Part shown: piece after piece, positions 22,568-33,165 of the stretch
Layout: every line of letters starts with the position of its first letter
Position numbering within the stretch: position 1 is the stretch's first letter
From: Riptortus pedestris
Taxonomy: Eukaryota > Arthropoda > Insecta > Hemiptera > Alydidae
Assembly (NCBI GenBank): GCA_019009955.1
Contig: CM032232.1
Location: forward strand, 73,639,001 to 73,703,000
Length of the DNA: 64,000 nt
Reading direction: 5' to 3'
Notes under the pieces: generated by a model
What the model saw: the letters and a program-made list of their open reading frames with translations, nothing else
Told to the model about the DNA's origin: nothing
Databases searched by the model: none
Translations under genes and position numbers: made by a program

Positions 22568-22831
22568 GTAAGTTATCACAAGTTTTTTTTCTGTTATTGC
22601 ACACTTATAATAGGCCTTTATTCTTACAATTACAATACATTCAGAAGCACTCATTGTGTAGGGCATTTATATTAATTAAATCTTTAGGATTAAAATCGCA
22701 CACAGTCCTATTTCCATAACAGATTTTTTTAGGCCTATATCTCATCACTTGGACTCTGACGCATACAAAAATAACAGTAATTACTAAAATTTCGTATACA
22801 AATAATGCTAATATGATTGTTTTTTGAACAG

Positions 22832-23058
22832 TGCTGTGGGCAAAAAAACCACCAAGGAAAAAAATCTACTATTCGTCACCTTACCTTGAACCTCAACCGA
22901 TAAACGAGAAACCTTGGTATGAAGAAAGGGCAGTGGAAGAACTACAGAAAAAGGTGGAGGCGAAAATGAAAAAAGAAAAAGAAAAAACCGAGAAAGAGGA
23001 ATTCGAAAAGAAATTAAACGAACAACAAAAATCAGCAGAACTGGAAAAAGAGGAAAAG
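22832..23058 (+). CDS. Exon 7 (residues 309-384), coiled-coil start
   Basis: Begins after TTTTTGAACAG| in phase 1 and ends GAGGAAAAG|GTAATT in phase 0. After a basic patch (LWAKKPPRKKIYYSSPYL) comes a long lysine/glutamate-rich run, including EELQKKVEAKMKKEKEKTEK. This is typical of a single helix or coiled coil. Confidence 0.85.
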
Positions 23059-23460
23059 GTAATTTATTAATCATAGCAGTTGTATTTTGTTTGATAAACA
23101 TTGAATACATTATAATGTATGTGTCTGCGTATTAATAATGTAGTAGATTGGTCCCTGATAGTGAAGGTTTATTAGCTTGTATATTGGGACAAGTATTTAA
23201 ATCGATCATGTAAAATGGAATATCGATTTATAATTTATTTATGAACTTATATATTTCAATTATTGTTCTAATATTTTATAAAATTGGTCACATGAATAAC
23301 TAGAATCTGAATGCTGCCTAACTCCTATGGCATACACCCTAGTCTATTCTTCTTGGCATTCATTGCCAGAAATGTTGTCATCGTGCTTCTTCAAACCAAT
23401 GTTTAGGAAGTGTAGGTCACATGGTGTCAATTTATGGAAGGAAAAACCTTGTGAGACTTA

Positions 23461-23970
23461 AAACGTCCGTCACGCAGAGGCTGCGTTAACTAAGCAGATT
23501 TCTCACGTGACATGAGTAGGAGTGGGGGTTTACTGAAGACAGCAAAACTAAAAAATCCAAATATCTTGGTTAATAATCGAGATATTGGAAAAACGTACAT
23601 AACATCATTTATAGAACATTACATTTGAAATACGACTGGTTCTATACGATTTTTTGATCCGACGCATAACAACAGAGATATTTTGACTTTTCGAAATTCT
23701 CCCATTCTAAACCCCCCATTCCTCTAGTCCTTTAACAAACTTGATCTTTATTTTTTACATAAAACGTACAAATATCGAGTTAGGTAATGACCAGACAAAA
23801 ATTGTGACAGTTAGAGCGTAACTCACAAATATATATATATAGATAATTTTGAGCTGATCTCATTTTCGTTATTTCCTGGGTAAGATCGATGGAAATTTGA
23901 AGAAATGTTTCGAAATGCCCATCATGAGTACAACCTGAATATCTGATTTCCTCTAAGGGAAATCTGCTAA
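23461..23970 (+). mobile_element. HX repeat, nearly complete
   Basis: Both ends are present: CGTCCGTCACGCAGAGGCTG on the left, and GATTTCCTCTAAGGGAAATC with TGCTAAAA on the right. The variant block is short, because the core follows directly after CACGTG. The TA tract is only a few units at 23829-23842. A 97-base internal segment is nearly identical to 24934-25030. Lies in intron 7. Confidence 0.85.
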
Positions 23971-24048
23971 AAAGGATGTGTTAAGTTCTAGATATTGGGT
24001 CCCAGGGATGGTTGCTTATATACATAGACAGCTTTATCATAGTTATGG

Positions 24049-24054
<6 letters not shown>

Positions 24055-24098
<44 letters not shown>
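24055..24098. repeat. (TA)n microsatellite
   Basis: TA tract in intron 7, outside HX sequence. Confidence 0.9.
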
Positions 24099-24102
<4 letters not shown>

Positions 24103-24627
24103 TTGTTGTTGAGTGTGTGTGTACGGGGTTGATATCACTTAAATTAGTTAAGAGCTATCTCGATGGCTTTTCTACAGATACCAATTTTCTAAAGATTGGC
24201 TAAGGTCCTTATTTTGTGACACCCCTACTAAATAAAAGTAATTTCTCAGTAAGAATTGAACTCTTAATTAAGAGTTAACATAAAATCTTGCATAAACGCC
24301 TCAAAACTCTCACCTGTCATTTCCACTAAAAATGTTGGATTTAACCCAATCAATCTGATCAAAAACAACTCCAAATTCTCTGTGAATTAAGTCAAATGTA
24401 GATTTCAGGACAGACGACAAAAAGTGTAATTACAACATTAATTCATCTGCTTAGCCTAACATTTCAAATGTAGAACTTTTATTCCACTAGATTACTGTAT
24501 GAAGTTGTAATGTTAATTCTGTTTAATAGTTTACTGGTTTTTTATTTTAGGTGTAACCGCTATAAGCCTATATTCTATTTTTTTTTTTTGTGAGAATTTG
24601 TTCTGTTAATTTTGACAACTGCTGTAG

Positions 24628-24781
24628 GAAAGAAAAGCAAAAGCTTCTTTATACCAGAGACGAAGGAGGGAGTCCATTCTTGAAAAAATAAAAAATAACA
24701 AGACGCTTCTGGAAGAAAGTGTTTTTGCAATCGACGTTAGTGAAGATACGATAGATAAAAACTTTCTCCTCATGAGGGAGC
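24628..24781 (+). CDS. Exon 8 (residues 385-435), end of coiled coil
   Basis: Follows ACTGCTGTAG| in phase 0 and ends GAGC|GTATGT in phase 1. It encodes a basic start (ERKAKASLYQRRRRESIL), then EKIKNNKTLLEES and FAIDVSEDTIDKNFLLM, continuing the charged helical character of exon 7. Confidence 0.82.
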
Positions 24782-24933
24782 GTATGTATTAGTCATCTTT
24801 TCCTTAGCTAAGTGTACTCTTACAGGATTGAAACTGTTCAACTCGAAAATTATACTTGAAATAATGATAACATGTTGAATAACATTGTCTAATATATATC
24901 GGCCGTCGTTAGTACATCGTCTAGTAGTGATGA

Positions 24934-25017
24934 TTGATCTTTATTTTTTACATAAAACGTACAAATATCGAGTTAGGTAATGACTAGACAAAAATTGTGA
25001 CAGTTAGAGCGTAACTC

Positions 25018-25063
<46 letters not shown>
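24934..25063 (+). mobile_element. HX internal fragment with TA tract
   Basis: The first 97 bases differ from 23741-23838 at one position that I can see, then run into a longer TA tract (25021-25063). No HX ends are present. The high identity contrasts with the divergence of other HX copies and points to recent duplication or gene conversion 1.1 kb away. Confidence 0.85.
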
Positions 25064-25065
<2 letters not shown>

Positions 25066-25240
25066 GCTGAACCAAGCTTCTACTTGTTTGTCATTCTGAA
25101 TAATCTTTATTGGTATGAAATAGAAGCTATTTATTTGAGACGTACAGTAAGCAGGTCCGAGAGTGCCTGTCCAAGTTAATTAGAATCTCGCTCTGAAATT
25201 GTGCAACGAGTCATTTGGAGTAACATACTCATGAACGATA

Positions 25241-25622
25241 AAAAAGCCCATCCAGCAGGAGCTGTGTAAACTAAGCAGATTTCCCACTTGCTAATAACAA
25301 ACTAGTGATCTCATCTAACTGCAAATTCTGCACAAAAATACGAATAAATCGCTTAACAGTTGAGTTACGAAAAAATACATAGAACAACTATTGTAGAACA
25401 TACATAGGTTCACAACAATTTGCTCTATAATATTTTACGAAACGACTCATTTTAACGCAGATATTTGGATTTTTTTGACCCCCCCCCCACTCTAAACCCT
25501 CCTATTCCAATTCCAATTTCAGCCAATAACAAATATCATATTTAGTGTCGATTGAAACGTCTAAATATTCAGTATGAGATAGATAAAATAAATATCTACG
25601 ATTTAAGAACGTAAAATCTTAA
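25241..25622 (+). mobile_element. HX hairpin-end and core fragment
   Basis: Starts CATCCAGCAGGAGCTG and AAGCAGATTTCCCAC, then runs through diverged core to the C-rich block (25480) and CAGCCAATAACAAATATC. It is interrupted rightwards by GC-rich sequence and the BEL/Pao remnant. HX sequence resumes at 28054, beyond the retroelement. Confidence 0.6.
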
Positions 25623-25642
25623 ATGATGGGTCATGTTCAGTC

Positions 25643-26025
25643 GTCATTTCAATTTGAATCTCCCGCGCTCGCTGAGTTCACAAACCCGCCACACATATGC
25701 AGATCACCAAGGATGTGGCCTACAGCGGAAACTCCCTTGCAGCTAAAGAAGGCATCGGCTAGTTACAAGGATACAGTCAGTTGGTCTTGGACGCTCTCTG
25801 GGGCCAGTGGGGCTTTGCCCCTCGCCCTCCGCTACAGATAACCGCTTCATAGATAACCGCCCGCTCAGTTGGAATTCATCCGTCATAGAGTTACAGCCAG
25901 TTTTTCTTCTCCCGCAAAGCTGCCATCCTGTGCGGATCACCGCAACCGGCTGGAAGTCGGATCTTCTACGGAATATAGCAACGAAGGAGGACTCCACTTC
26001 TAGGAACGTTTTCGTTTCCCGCAGG
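25643..26025 (+). mobile_element. GC-rich sequence left of the BEL/Pao LTR
   Basis: A markedly GC-rich block directly abuts the first LTR. By position it could be the 3' end of an internal retroelement region whose 3' LTR is 26026-26393. The open frames here (for example 25807-26037) show no reverse transcriptase or integrase motif, so this is inference. It shares only CCCGCAGG with the other side of the second LTR. Confidence 0.35.
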
Positions 26026-26109
26026 TGCCTATTTTAATAATGCTAGCATTATTTGCGCAAATTATCAAATGAGTACTCACACAATATAGGACCTATCGCT
26101 CATTCTATG

Positions 26110-26168
<59 letters not shown>

Positions 26169-26393
26169 TGCCGCTAAATTAGTTTATAAAGTTAAGTTCT
26201 TTCTGTTTCTTGTTCAACCTCTATTTATAACGTGTATTATATGTAGTTTTAATCAATTCAATATACTTGATTCTTAGGAGAACTCAAATAGTTAATTGTG
26301 TTATTTCCCCTCATCTTTCCAATAGAAATAGAAAAATGGTTCAGTCTAATGCTCTCTCTTATTCTCGCCTTTAAAAAGCTTCCCGCCATAACA
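26026..26393 (+). repeat. LTR 1 of BEL/Pao-type element
   Basis: A 368-base direct repeat of 27664-28053, starting TGCCTATTTTAATAATGC and ending CCGCCATAACA, so it has TG...CA ends. It contains a (TA)n tract at 26115-26164 that differs in length from its partner. Immediately downstream is a primer-binding-site-like TGGTGCCGAGTAACCCGGGA. Confidence 0.9.
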
Positions 26394-26420
26394 TTTTGGT
26401 GCCGAGTAACCCGGGAAGTG
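26394..26420 (+). promoter_or_regulatory. Primer-binding-site-like sequence
   Basis: TGGTGCCGAGTAACCCGGGA lies three bases after the LTR end. It resembles the complement of an insect tRNA-Phe 3' end (TGGTGCCGAAACCCGGGA) with a small insertion. Priming by tRNA-Phe is inference. Confidence 0.5.
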
Positions 26421-26652
26421 CTCATTAACCGGAAGTGTTTATCCGGAAAAGTTTATTAAGTATTGTTACAAAATTTTGAATTATCAAAAGTGAAAGGTTA
26501 CCGCTTTAGAATAATAAATGTTCACCGCAAAACCAAGACTATTTGAGTTCTAACTTAATTGTAAGTGTACATTTCATTTCTTTATTTCTTATATCCTTGT
26601 ATAATTGCTGTTCTTTATTTCTTATATTCTTGTATAAAGGTTTATCTTCGAT

Positions 26653-27658
26653 ATGGGTCCTAAAACTAAACAATCAAACACCGCTGCGAGCCCAAAAGGT
26701 TCAATAAATAAAGTTTATTTATGCTTATTGTTAGAACAATTTAGTTTACTTAGTGATCAATGTAAGACCGCTATAGAGGTAAAAGATAATCAACTTGCTG
26801 CCTCATTATCAGCCCGATTAGAAACAATTATAAAGCAAGCTGATAACTTTCATCAGGGTTTAATAGAGGAATACATAGAAAAGGGGGATACGCTTCCCAG
26901 TGAATTAATCGCCAAAATTGTGAATATCAAGACCTCATATGCGTTACTTGTAGCCGCCATAGGCGAGACAGCTGTCTCATCCCCTCCCCCCCTGCTCTTC
27001 AAATGTCCGCGTAAATTTAAATGCTTTCCACCTACCTCAGGTTCCTCTTCCGCATTTTAGCGGCAATTTAGCGGAGTTTCAGGCCTTTAAGGCCACATAC
27101 ATACCGTTAATACATGACAATCCAAATATTTCAGAAGGGTTAAAGCTAACCTATTTAAAAGGTTGTTTATCTTCAGAGGCATTATCCTGCATAGCACATT
27201 TTGAGAACCTCGATATCAACTACAATCTTGCTTGGACTACTCTTTTGAAAAAATATGATAACCGCGCCGCTTTGGCTTCATCAATTCTCAAAGAAATGCT
27301 GGACTTTCAACCAGTTTCACATGCCTCCCCCTCACAGTTGAAAGGTTTTCTTAAAGTGTTTTCGGAACAAGCACAGCAGCTAGAAAATCTAAATGTTCCC
27401 GATCTAGCTGGCTTTATTACTTTCTTTATTGCATTAAGGGCTTAGATGCCCACTCTCAAAAGGAATTCAGTTTTCTTCACCCTGAAGATTTTCCCTCTCT
27501 CTCCGACCTGGTGAGTTATATAAACAAAACGTTGAATTCCACGGCTAAAGTATCTACACCTGAGAGGAATCGTAAAGATGTCCCCGCTCCTCACAAGGAT
27601 ACATCCTCTCCCCGCTTCCGGTCTACCGCTTCGAACCCACCAAGCTCTCCACCGCCCC
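26653..27658 (+). pseudogene. BEL/Pao gag (DUF1759-like), frameshifted
   Basis: An ATG at 26653 opens a gag-like N-terminus (LEQFSLLSDQCKTAIEVKDN, helical). After a frame change in a C run (about 26984-26996) the reading continues with PHFSGNLAEFQAFKATYIPL and LTYLKGCLSSEAL. These are hallmarks of the DUF1759 region of BEL/Pao gag. Next come LAWTTLLKKYDNRAALASSI and a second frame change near 27420, before GLDAHSQKEF and SLSDLVSYINKTLNS. The region ends abruptly at the second LTR, so protease, reverse transcriptase and integrase are all missing. Confidence 0.85.
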
Positions 27659-27663
27659 GCAGG

Positions 27664-27743
27664 TGCCTATTTTAATAATGCTAGCATTATTTGCGCAAAT
27701 TATCAAATGAGTACTCACACAATATAGGACCTATCGCTCATTC

Positions 27744-27828
<85 letters not shown>

Positions 27829-28053
27829 TGCCGCTAAATTAGTTTATAAAGTTAAGTTCTTTCTGTTTCTTGTTCAACCTCTATTTATAACGTGTATTAT
27901 ATGTAGTTTTAATCAATTCAATATACTTGATTCTTAGGAGAACTCAAATAGTTAATTGTGTTATTTCCCCTCATCTTTCCAATAGAAATAGAAAAATGGT
28001 TCAGTCTAATGCTCTCTCTTATTCTCGCCTTTAAAAAGCTTTCCGCCACAACA
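27664..28053 (+). repeat. LTR 2 of BEL/Pao-type element
   Basis: A near-identical copy of LTR 1 apart from a longer (TA)n tract (27748-27824) and a few substitutions, such as CCGCCACAACA at the end. It begins directly after CCGCCCCGCAGG of the gag remnant. The 3' flank (GGTCA) does not match the 5' flank of LTR 1 (GCAGG), so no target duplication is seen. Confidence 0.9.
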
Positions 28054-28594
28054 GGTCATCACAAAGTATTTGCTTGTATCTCACACAATATAAGTTCAAT
28101 GAAAAGAATATTTATTATTTACACATAGTAAATAAATGTGATTCAGGATATAACAACTTATTGTTAATATGATATGGGCAGGAGGCTGAAACTTATGCAA
28201 ATATCTCGATTAAAATTCATGATATAGAAAATATGTATATAACAATAATTATAGTACATTAATTTTGTAATAAGATTGACTCAACAATTTTCGATCTGAT
28301 GTATAATAATGAATATATTCCGAATTTTCAAAATTCCTCTCCTCTAAACTCCCCCCTCCTAGTCCGATTTCAGCCGTTAACAAGCTTAATATTTAGTTTT
28401 ACATAAAACGCTTACTTTTCAAGTTTAGTAAAGATTAAACAAAAATTGCGACCGCTAGAGCGGTAACAGATTTATGTATATAATTTTCACCAGAACTCAT
28501 TTTCGTCATACAATATGTAGGATCGATGGACATATGAGAATATTTTTCAGCACAACCTCAATAGCAGATTTCCCTTAATGCAAATCTGCTAAAA
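28054..28594 (+). mobile_element. HX core and palindromic end
   Basis: Runs from CAAAGTATTTGCTTGTATCTC through the core (GCGACCGCTAGAGCGGTAAC, GTAGGATCGATGGACAT) to AGCAGATTTCCCTTAATGC and AAATCTGCTAAAA. The palindrome has one arm altered. With 25241-25622 it may represent one HX copy split by the retroelement, though the join is not exact. Confidence 0.8.
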
Positions 28595-28701
28595 ACAATA
28601 ACTATGGTTATAACGTCACAGTTTTTTTAAGTATTACTTTGCTTCTTGTGTTTCTTTTTAAATATATGCCTCAGGAAACTAAAATTCATTTTTTTTTTTA
28701 G

Positions 28702-28776
28702 GAAAAAGTATGTATTTCAAAGGTCAAAACCCCAACAGTGAAGACAATATTGAGAATCAATCTCAACCAGTCCTAA
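28702..28776 (+). CDS. Exon 9 (residues 436-460), unrecognised protein
   Basis: A 75-base exon after TTTTTTTTTAG|, ending GTCCTAA|GTAAGT, phase 1 in and out. It encodes KSMYFKGQNPNSEDNIENQS followed by QPVL, a polar, probably disordered linker. Phase agreement with exons 8 and 10 supports it despite its small size. Confidence 0.7.
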   Translation, partial: EKVCISKVKTPTVKTILRINLNQS

Positions 28777-28856
28777 GTAAGTCCAACCACATATAAAATT
28801 GTTATTTATTTAGTGAATAAATTTAGGCATAAGCTGCTCACTTTTCTACCCAAGTT

Positions 28857-28950
28857 AAATTTTATTTATTAACGACTACTGAGGCTAATAGGGGCGGGAT
28901 TTTTAAAGGTTGCCACCCGTTTCTAGCCAGTACGGTACTCGGGTTTGCGT
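28857..28950 (-). mobile_element. SINE 3'-half fragment
   Basis: The minus strand reads CTGGCTAGAAACGGGTGG, CAACC and ATTAGCCTCAG, matching the body and tail of the SINE at 52615-52845. The tRNA-like head is missing. Lies in the intron after exon 9. Confidence 0.65.
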
Positions 28951-29547
28951 TTATTACTTTCGTCACTAAATAAATCTCTATTGACCATATGAGAATCGAG
29001 TACATGACTATAGGTTTGCTAAGTTTATTAAGATTTAGCTCGTCATTCAATATTACGTAACGAAAAATAATAACTGTAGTTTATCTCGTTGGGCTTGTTG
29101 CAATGGATAATTGCAGTGGCCCGACTTTTCTTCCTCGTTATTAAGCACCCTGACGATTAATCGTTAAGCTTAAAATTATTGCTGTGGGGGGGGGGACTTT
29201 TTGGCGTGACAGGCACACGAACTAGGAGCGTGGTCATTGGTTCAAACCCCAGTATAGTAAACATTTTTGTAATTAGATAAATATTAAAAAATGTGAAAAA
29301 TATTGGTTAAAAATTCCGTCGTTTATGATAAAATAAAAAAATATCTTAAACCTTTATCAACCCAACAGTTGTATTTTAATTAGGTTTTTACATACGAGGT
29401 TGAATGGGTTATTATATATTCAGTATACAGAAAGCAACGCTATCGGTAGCCACAAAATCGAATGTTTGTAATTTTTTTTTAATAGAAGTTCTTTTTGTGA
29501 ATTTAAAGACATTACCTAATCTTTTATTTTAAATGTGCTCTAAACAG

Positions 29548-29729
29548 CTTTTGAGGACCTAGTTGCTGAGCCTTTTGAAGAAGAAGATGTCGAAGTTGAG
29601 CCTGAAGATAAAGAGTTGGCATACAGAAATAATCCACAGCTTTGGATTGAAGGCGAAATATCCAACGGCTGTTCCCAGACCCCCATCAGAGGTGTAGGCA
29701 AAGGATGTCTCTATTCCCCTTACGTCATT
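29548..29729 (+). CDS. Exon 10 (residues 461-521), acidic linker
   Basis: Follows TCTAAACAG| in phase 1 and ends GTCATT|GTAAGT in phase 0. It starts strongly acidic (FEDLVAEPFEEEDVEVEPED) and then has YRNNPQLWIEGEISNGCSQ and GVGKGCLYSPYVI, with two cysteines and glycines suggesting a small fold. The function is unknown. Confidence 0.85.
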
Positions 29730-29867
29730 GTAAGTCTGTAATACCTTATTTTATTTTATTATATACAAAGCGACGTTTACAATAAACCCTTTTAAAACAA
29801 GCCAATATATATATATGAAAACTACGTACATGAAAAAAATTAAACAGAGTTAATCATAGGAAGTAAA

Positions 29868-30590
29868 TGAAAGGAGCCGACCGATGGAAGGAACGTTGGC
29901 TCGGGAAGTGTCTCGACTATGCCGTCTAGCCCATTCTCCGCATTATCTTTGATGTTAGCCACTCGGCTATAAAAGCGGCCCAGAGAGAGAGTTCTCTTCA
30001 AGTGAATAACAGTGCGTTCAATGCAGCTTTAGTGAACAGGGCGTTTTAGTTGCAGTGGGGTAAAGAGTTTAATGTGAAAGTGCCGTGATTATGTTAAGAA
30101 CAGTGAAGGTGCCGCATGTAATTTATGATTGCCTCTATGCAATTTTGTTATCCGATTTGTAATAACAGAGATATTTTGAATATTCGAAATTTCCCTCCTC
30201 TAAACCCACTTCCCCTGTCCGATTTTAGCCATTTTAGCCACGAACTTCAGCTTGACATAAAACGCTTATACATTGAGTGTTGAAACCATTAAATTAAAAT
30301 CGCTACCGCTAGAGCGGTAACAACCGTGACGTGTTTAAGTAAAGGACAGTGCAGTGCCGTGTTCTATGTGAAGATCAGTACAGTGCCGTGTTTTTGTGAA
30401 CTTAAGAGATCGTGAGTTATTGGACTGTGCGATAAAAAGAACAGTGAAGCTATCAGTGCATACTGGGAGTAGTAGTTAAGAATAACTAACCAAGTTTGTA
30501 GTGCATTGTTAAATAAATTGTGCAGTGATAAAAGCTTGTGTGTTTAATTTTGCAATCCAAAAGAACTCTAATAAACAATGATTATTATTT
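29868..30590 (+). mobile_element. Possible Gypsy-like solo LTR, split by HX
   Basis: A GC-richer block contains TATAAAAG at 29968-29975 and then AGAGAGAGAGTTCTCTTCAAG. Repeated CAGTGCCGTGTT motifs and an AATAAA near 30514 follow, which is the look of an LTR with promoter and polyadenylation signals. An HX fragment at 30128-30322 sits inside it. No second LTR, gag or pol was found and the ends are uncertain. Confidence 0.35.
30128..30322 (+). mobile_element. HX core fragment
   Basis: Contains GTAATAACAGAGATATT, the TCTAAACCC block, GCCACGAACTTCAGC and ACCGCTAGAGCGGTAAC, all common to HX. Ends are missing. Confidence 0.7.
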
Positions 30591-30594
30591 TTGT

Positions 30595-30599
<5 letters not shown>

Positions 30600-30634
<35 letters not shown>

Positions 30635-30652
30635 ATATATATATATATATAT
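30600..30652. repeat. (TA)n/(TG)n microsatellite
   Basis: TA run with interspersed TG units, followed by a CA-rich patch to about 30716. Confidence 0.9.
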
Positions 30653-31070
30653 ACGTATACGTGTTTATTTATTCACGCAGACACACATGCGGGCGCACAA
30701 ATACACACACACAAAATCTACTGTAACTAATACTTTAAGCGCAAAGAAGTTTTGACTGAAAATTCTTGAGACCTCAAATTTCAATGACCTATTATTACAT
30801 AGCCAATACCCTAAAAAATGGTTTTCTTCATAAAATCATAAATTAATCAATAGCTAGCTTATGAAAGCTTTTGAGGGATGTTTCAAAGAAATTTGGCGTC
30901 TAGTGAATTTTTGACTCCTGCGGAAAGCAACAGGAAACCACCCCCTTATCCTTGTATGAGTGACTCCTTGTTCATGCTCATGGATTAGATAAGTGAATCC
31001 AGTTGCAGGAATAAATTTTAGTTTTCCAGAAAAATAATGGTTCAGTTACTCAGTGAAGCTTTTTTCTCAG

Positions 31071-31290
31071 GATCCGGATGAACCGAAGGAAGGAATTTCA
31101 GAAGTAACAGATTTAAGAATGAGAAAAGCCCCTCCAGGTTTTATTCGCGATGTTTGGACTCAAACTCCTTTTACGAGGGAGTTCAAACCGCTCAAGAAAG
31201 AAATGAGGAATTTCCTACTGAAGCAGAGAGCTGTCGAGAAACAAATGGAAAAGTTTTATCATACTTCGTTAAACAGAAGAGGAGTATTTG
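31071..31290 (+). CDS. Exon 11 (residues 522-594), unrecognised protein
   Basis: Bounded by TTTTTCTCAG| and GTATTTG|GTAAAT; phase 0 in, phase 1 out. It encodes DPDEPKEGISEVTDLRMRK, APPGFIRDVWTQTPFTREF and a basic helix KKEMRNFLLKQRAVEKQMEK. The frame stays open about 30 codons past the donor, so the donor choice relies on phase and on exon 12. Confidence 0.82.
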
Positions 31291-32085
31291 GTAAATTTAA
31301 AAAGAAGCGTTCTATCCAGAAATTCGTAACTTTAAAATATCTATTTTTTTCATTTAGAAAATGAGCCCCAAAATGCTGATAAATGTCCAAACATGTCTAA
31401 AACAAAAACGAAACTTTGCCATCATCTCTAAGTCTGAGAGTTTATTGCTGCAATTACCACTTTCACAATTCAGAACGAAATTTGCTAGTAGCAATTTTAG
31501 ATTTACACTTTTTGGAAGAGTATTAAAATATGGAGTTTACTGAGCATATAGAACCCTATAAAATATGTTTTGAACATTGAATGTGATGGAACATGCCAAT
31601 CATACTTTTTAAGGGAGGTTAAAAAAAAACATTTTTTTTTTAATATCAGTGCATTGAGCCAAAAGGAGCTGTAAGTCTTAGTCGAAATTTGTTTTATATG
31701 CGAAACCGTGCCCACACTTTCTAAATCCCTAGAAGGGATGGAGGAATTCACAATTTAGTGTTTTTGTGATTAATGGACAGATGGGATTCATGATGGCCTT
31801 TCTTGATAATTAAGATCATTAAGAAGGCTCTCTTATTAAGAAGGCGGAAAATAACAATAATACTGTAATAAAAAATGGCCAAATAATGACTTCATTGGTA
31901 GTATAAATAATATTGTGCGATTCTCATAGAGTACAACTTGATAACAGTTATTAATCCAGTTTTCTTAATAGAAAATTCTGAGTGAGGACACTAGCACATC
32001 ATTTTACATAATATGTCGATCTTTTATTGCTATAGTTTACTATTAATATCTATCTGCAAAAGATTATATATATATATTGCTCTAG

Positions 32086-32296
32086 GTCCTCCTACGGACA
32101 ATATTTGCAAAACAAATTGCCTAAAAGACTTGGAAGACATGGCAGTTCACCATGAAATAACAGTTATTAAAGCAGAATCAGTCGATTGGGATGAATGCAT
32201 GTCTTCAGATGAAGAGTTAGACATGATAAAGGTTCTTCAAACAGTTCATAAAGTGCCCAGGGATATTAGCATAAAAGAACTTCTTACAGTCAAAAG
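32086..32296 (+). CDS. Exon 12 (residues 595-664), unrecognised protein
   Basis: Follows TTGCTCTAG| in phase 1 and ends CAAAAG|GTTACT in phase 2. It encodes GPPTDNICKTNCLKDLEDMA, ITVIKAESVDWDECMSSDEE and KVPRDISIKELLTVK. It is rich in acidic residues, with three cysteines. Confidence 0.82.
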
Positions 32297-32344
32297 GTTA
32301 CTCTTTAATGTTAATTGGAGTTAAAAAATTTAGAGGAGAGAATT

Positions 32345-32755
32345 TCTTTGGTATTATGAGACATGTTGAAAAATTGTATATAACCACTCATGTTTCAAAT
32401 TTAATGTCGTATAAATATTGTTATTTAGATTGTTTTATTATCTCGAATATTAACAGAGATATTTGTATTTTTTAGTATTCAGTCTTCAGCAAAACCCCTC
32501 TTTCACTCATCTCATATCAAAAATAACCTGCTATATCATAAAATGTTTTATTCCAAGCTTAAATTATATATATGCATGCATATATTTGGGATTTTTACTT
32601 TGTAGGATATACGCAAATATGTTCGGTAAGATGTCATCAATCAAGGTTTTACGTTCTAGACCACATGATTTTGTATGTTTTCCCTTCAAGGAAATCAGCT
32701 ATTGAGGTTGTACTCATGACATGATTTCCGAAGAATTTCCTCAAATGTCCAACGA
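32345..32755 (-). mobile_element. Two HX fragments, minus orientation
   Basis: 32345-32600 has GAATATTAACAGAGATATTTG and the TTCAGTCTTCAGCAAAACCCC block. 32683-32755 is the palindromic end of another copy (CAAGGAAATCAGCTATTGAG, then CTCAAATGTCCA). The order shows that they are parts of different insertions. Lies in the intron after exon 12. Confidence 0.7.
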
Positions 32756-32984
32756 CAAACATACAATAATACCAACTAAGATGCCTGGAACTCACTAAAA
32801 AGTACCTGGAGGAAAATCTTCTTCACCGAACTTAAATTAACTTGAGAAGAGTCTTACTTATGTATGAAATAAGTATTGAGATAAATTCATTTGGCATATA
32901 TTTGTACTTGATTAATAGAATGTAAACAATGTTTAGCACTACCTCATTGAATGAAGTGAACTGTCTTCCTTTTTTTTAATCATA

Positions 32985-33165
32985 TTTCCCAAAGGACCAG
33001 GTCAACAAGGGAACCAAGTACCAAGTAAATATAAATTGTAATTTTTCGGTTGGATTGGTGAGTAATTGAAGAAAGTTCACAAACATTTTTTAAGTTAAGA
33101 GTTTAAACTCAGTAGCTCGTTTTCCTTGAGGGAAATTTTGCTATGCCCATTCATAACAGGGATAA
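32985..33165 (-). mobile_element. Diverged HX-end-like fragment
   Basis: Contains TTTCCCAAAGGACCAGGTC and AACAAGGGAACC, then GAGTAATTGAAGAAAGTTCAC and TTTTCCTTGAGGGAAAT. It matches 34965-35150, and both look like an HX palindrome whose centre carries an inserted loop. Confidence 0.45.

Noticed and set aside
25743..26037. Overlapping GC-rich open frames left of the BEL/Pao LTR, considered as the end of pol
   Set aside because: No integrase, RNase H or reverse transcriptase motif is visible. Described only as GC-rich sequence next to the LTR.
29190..29260. GGTTCAAACC B-box-like motif, considered as a tRNA gene
   Set aside because: No acceptor stem, D-arm or anticodon arm could be paired. At best it is a tRNA-derived repeat remnant.
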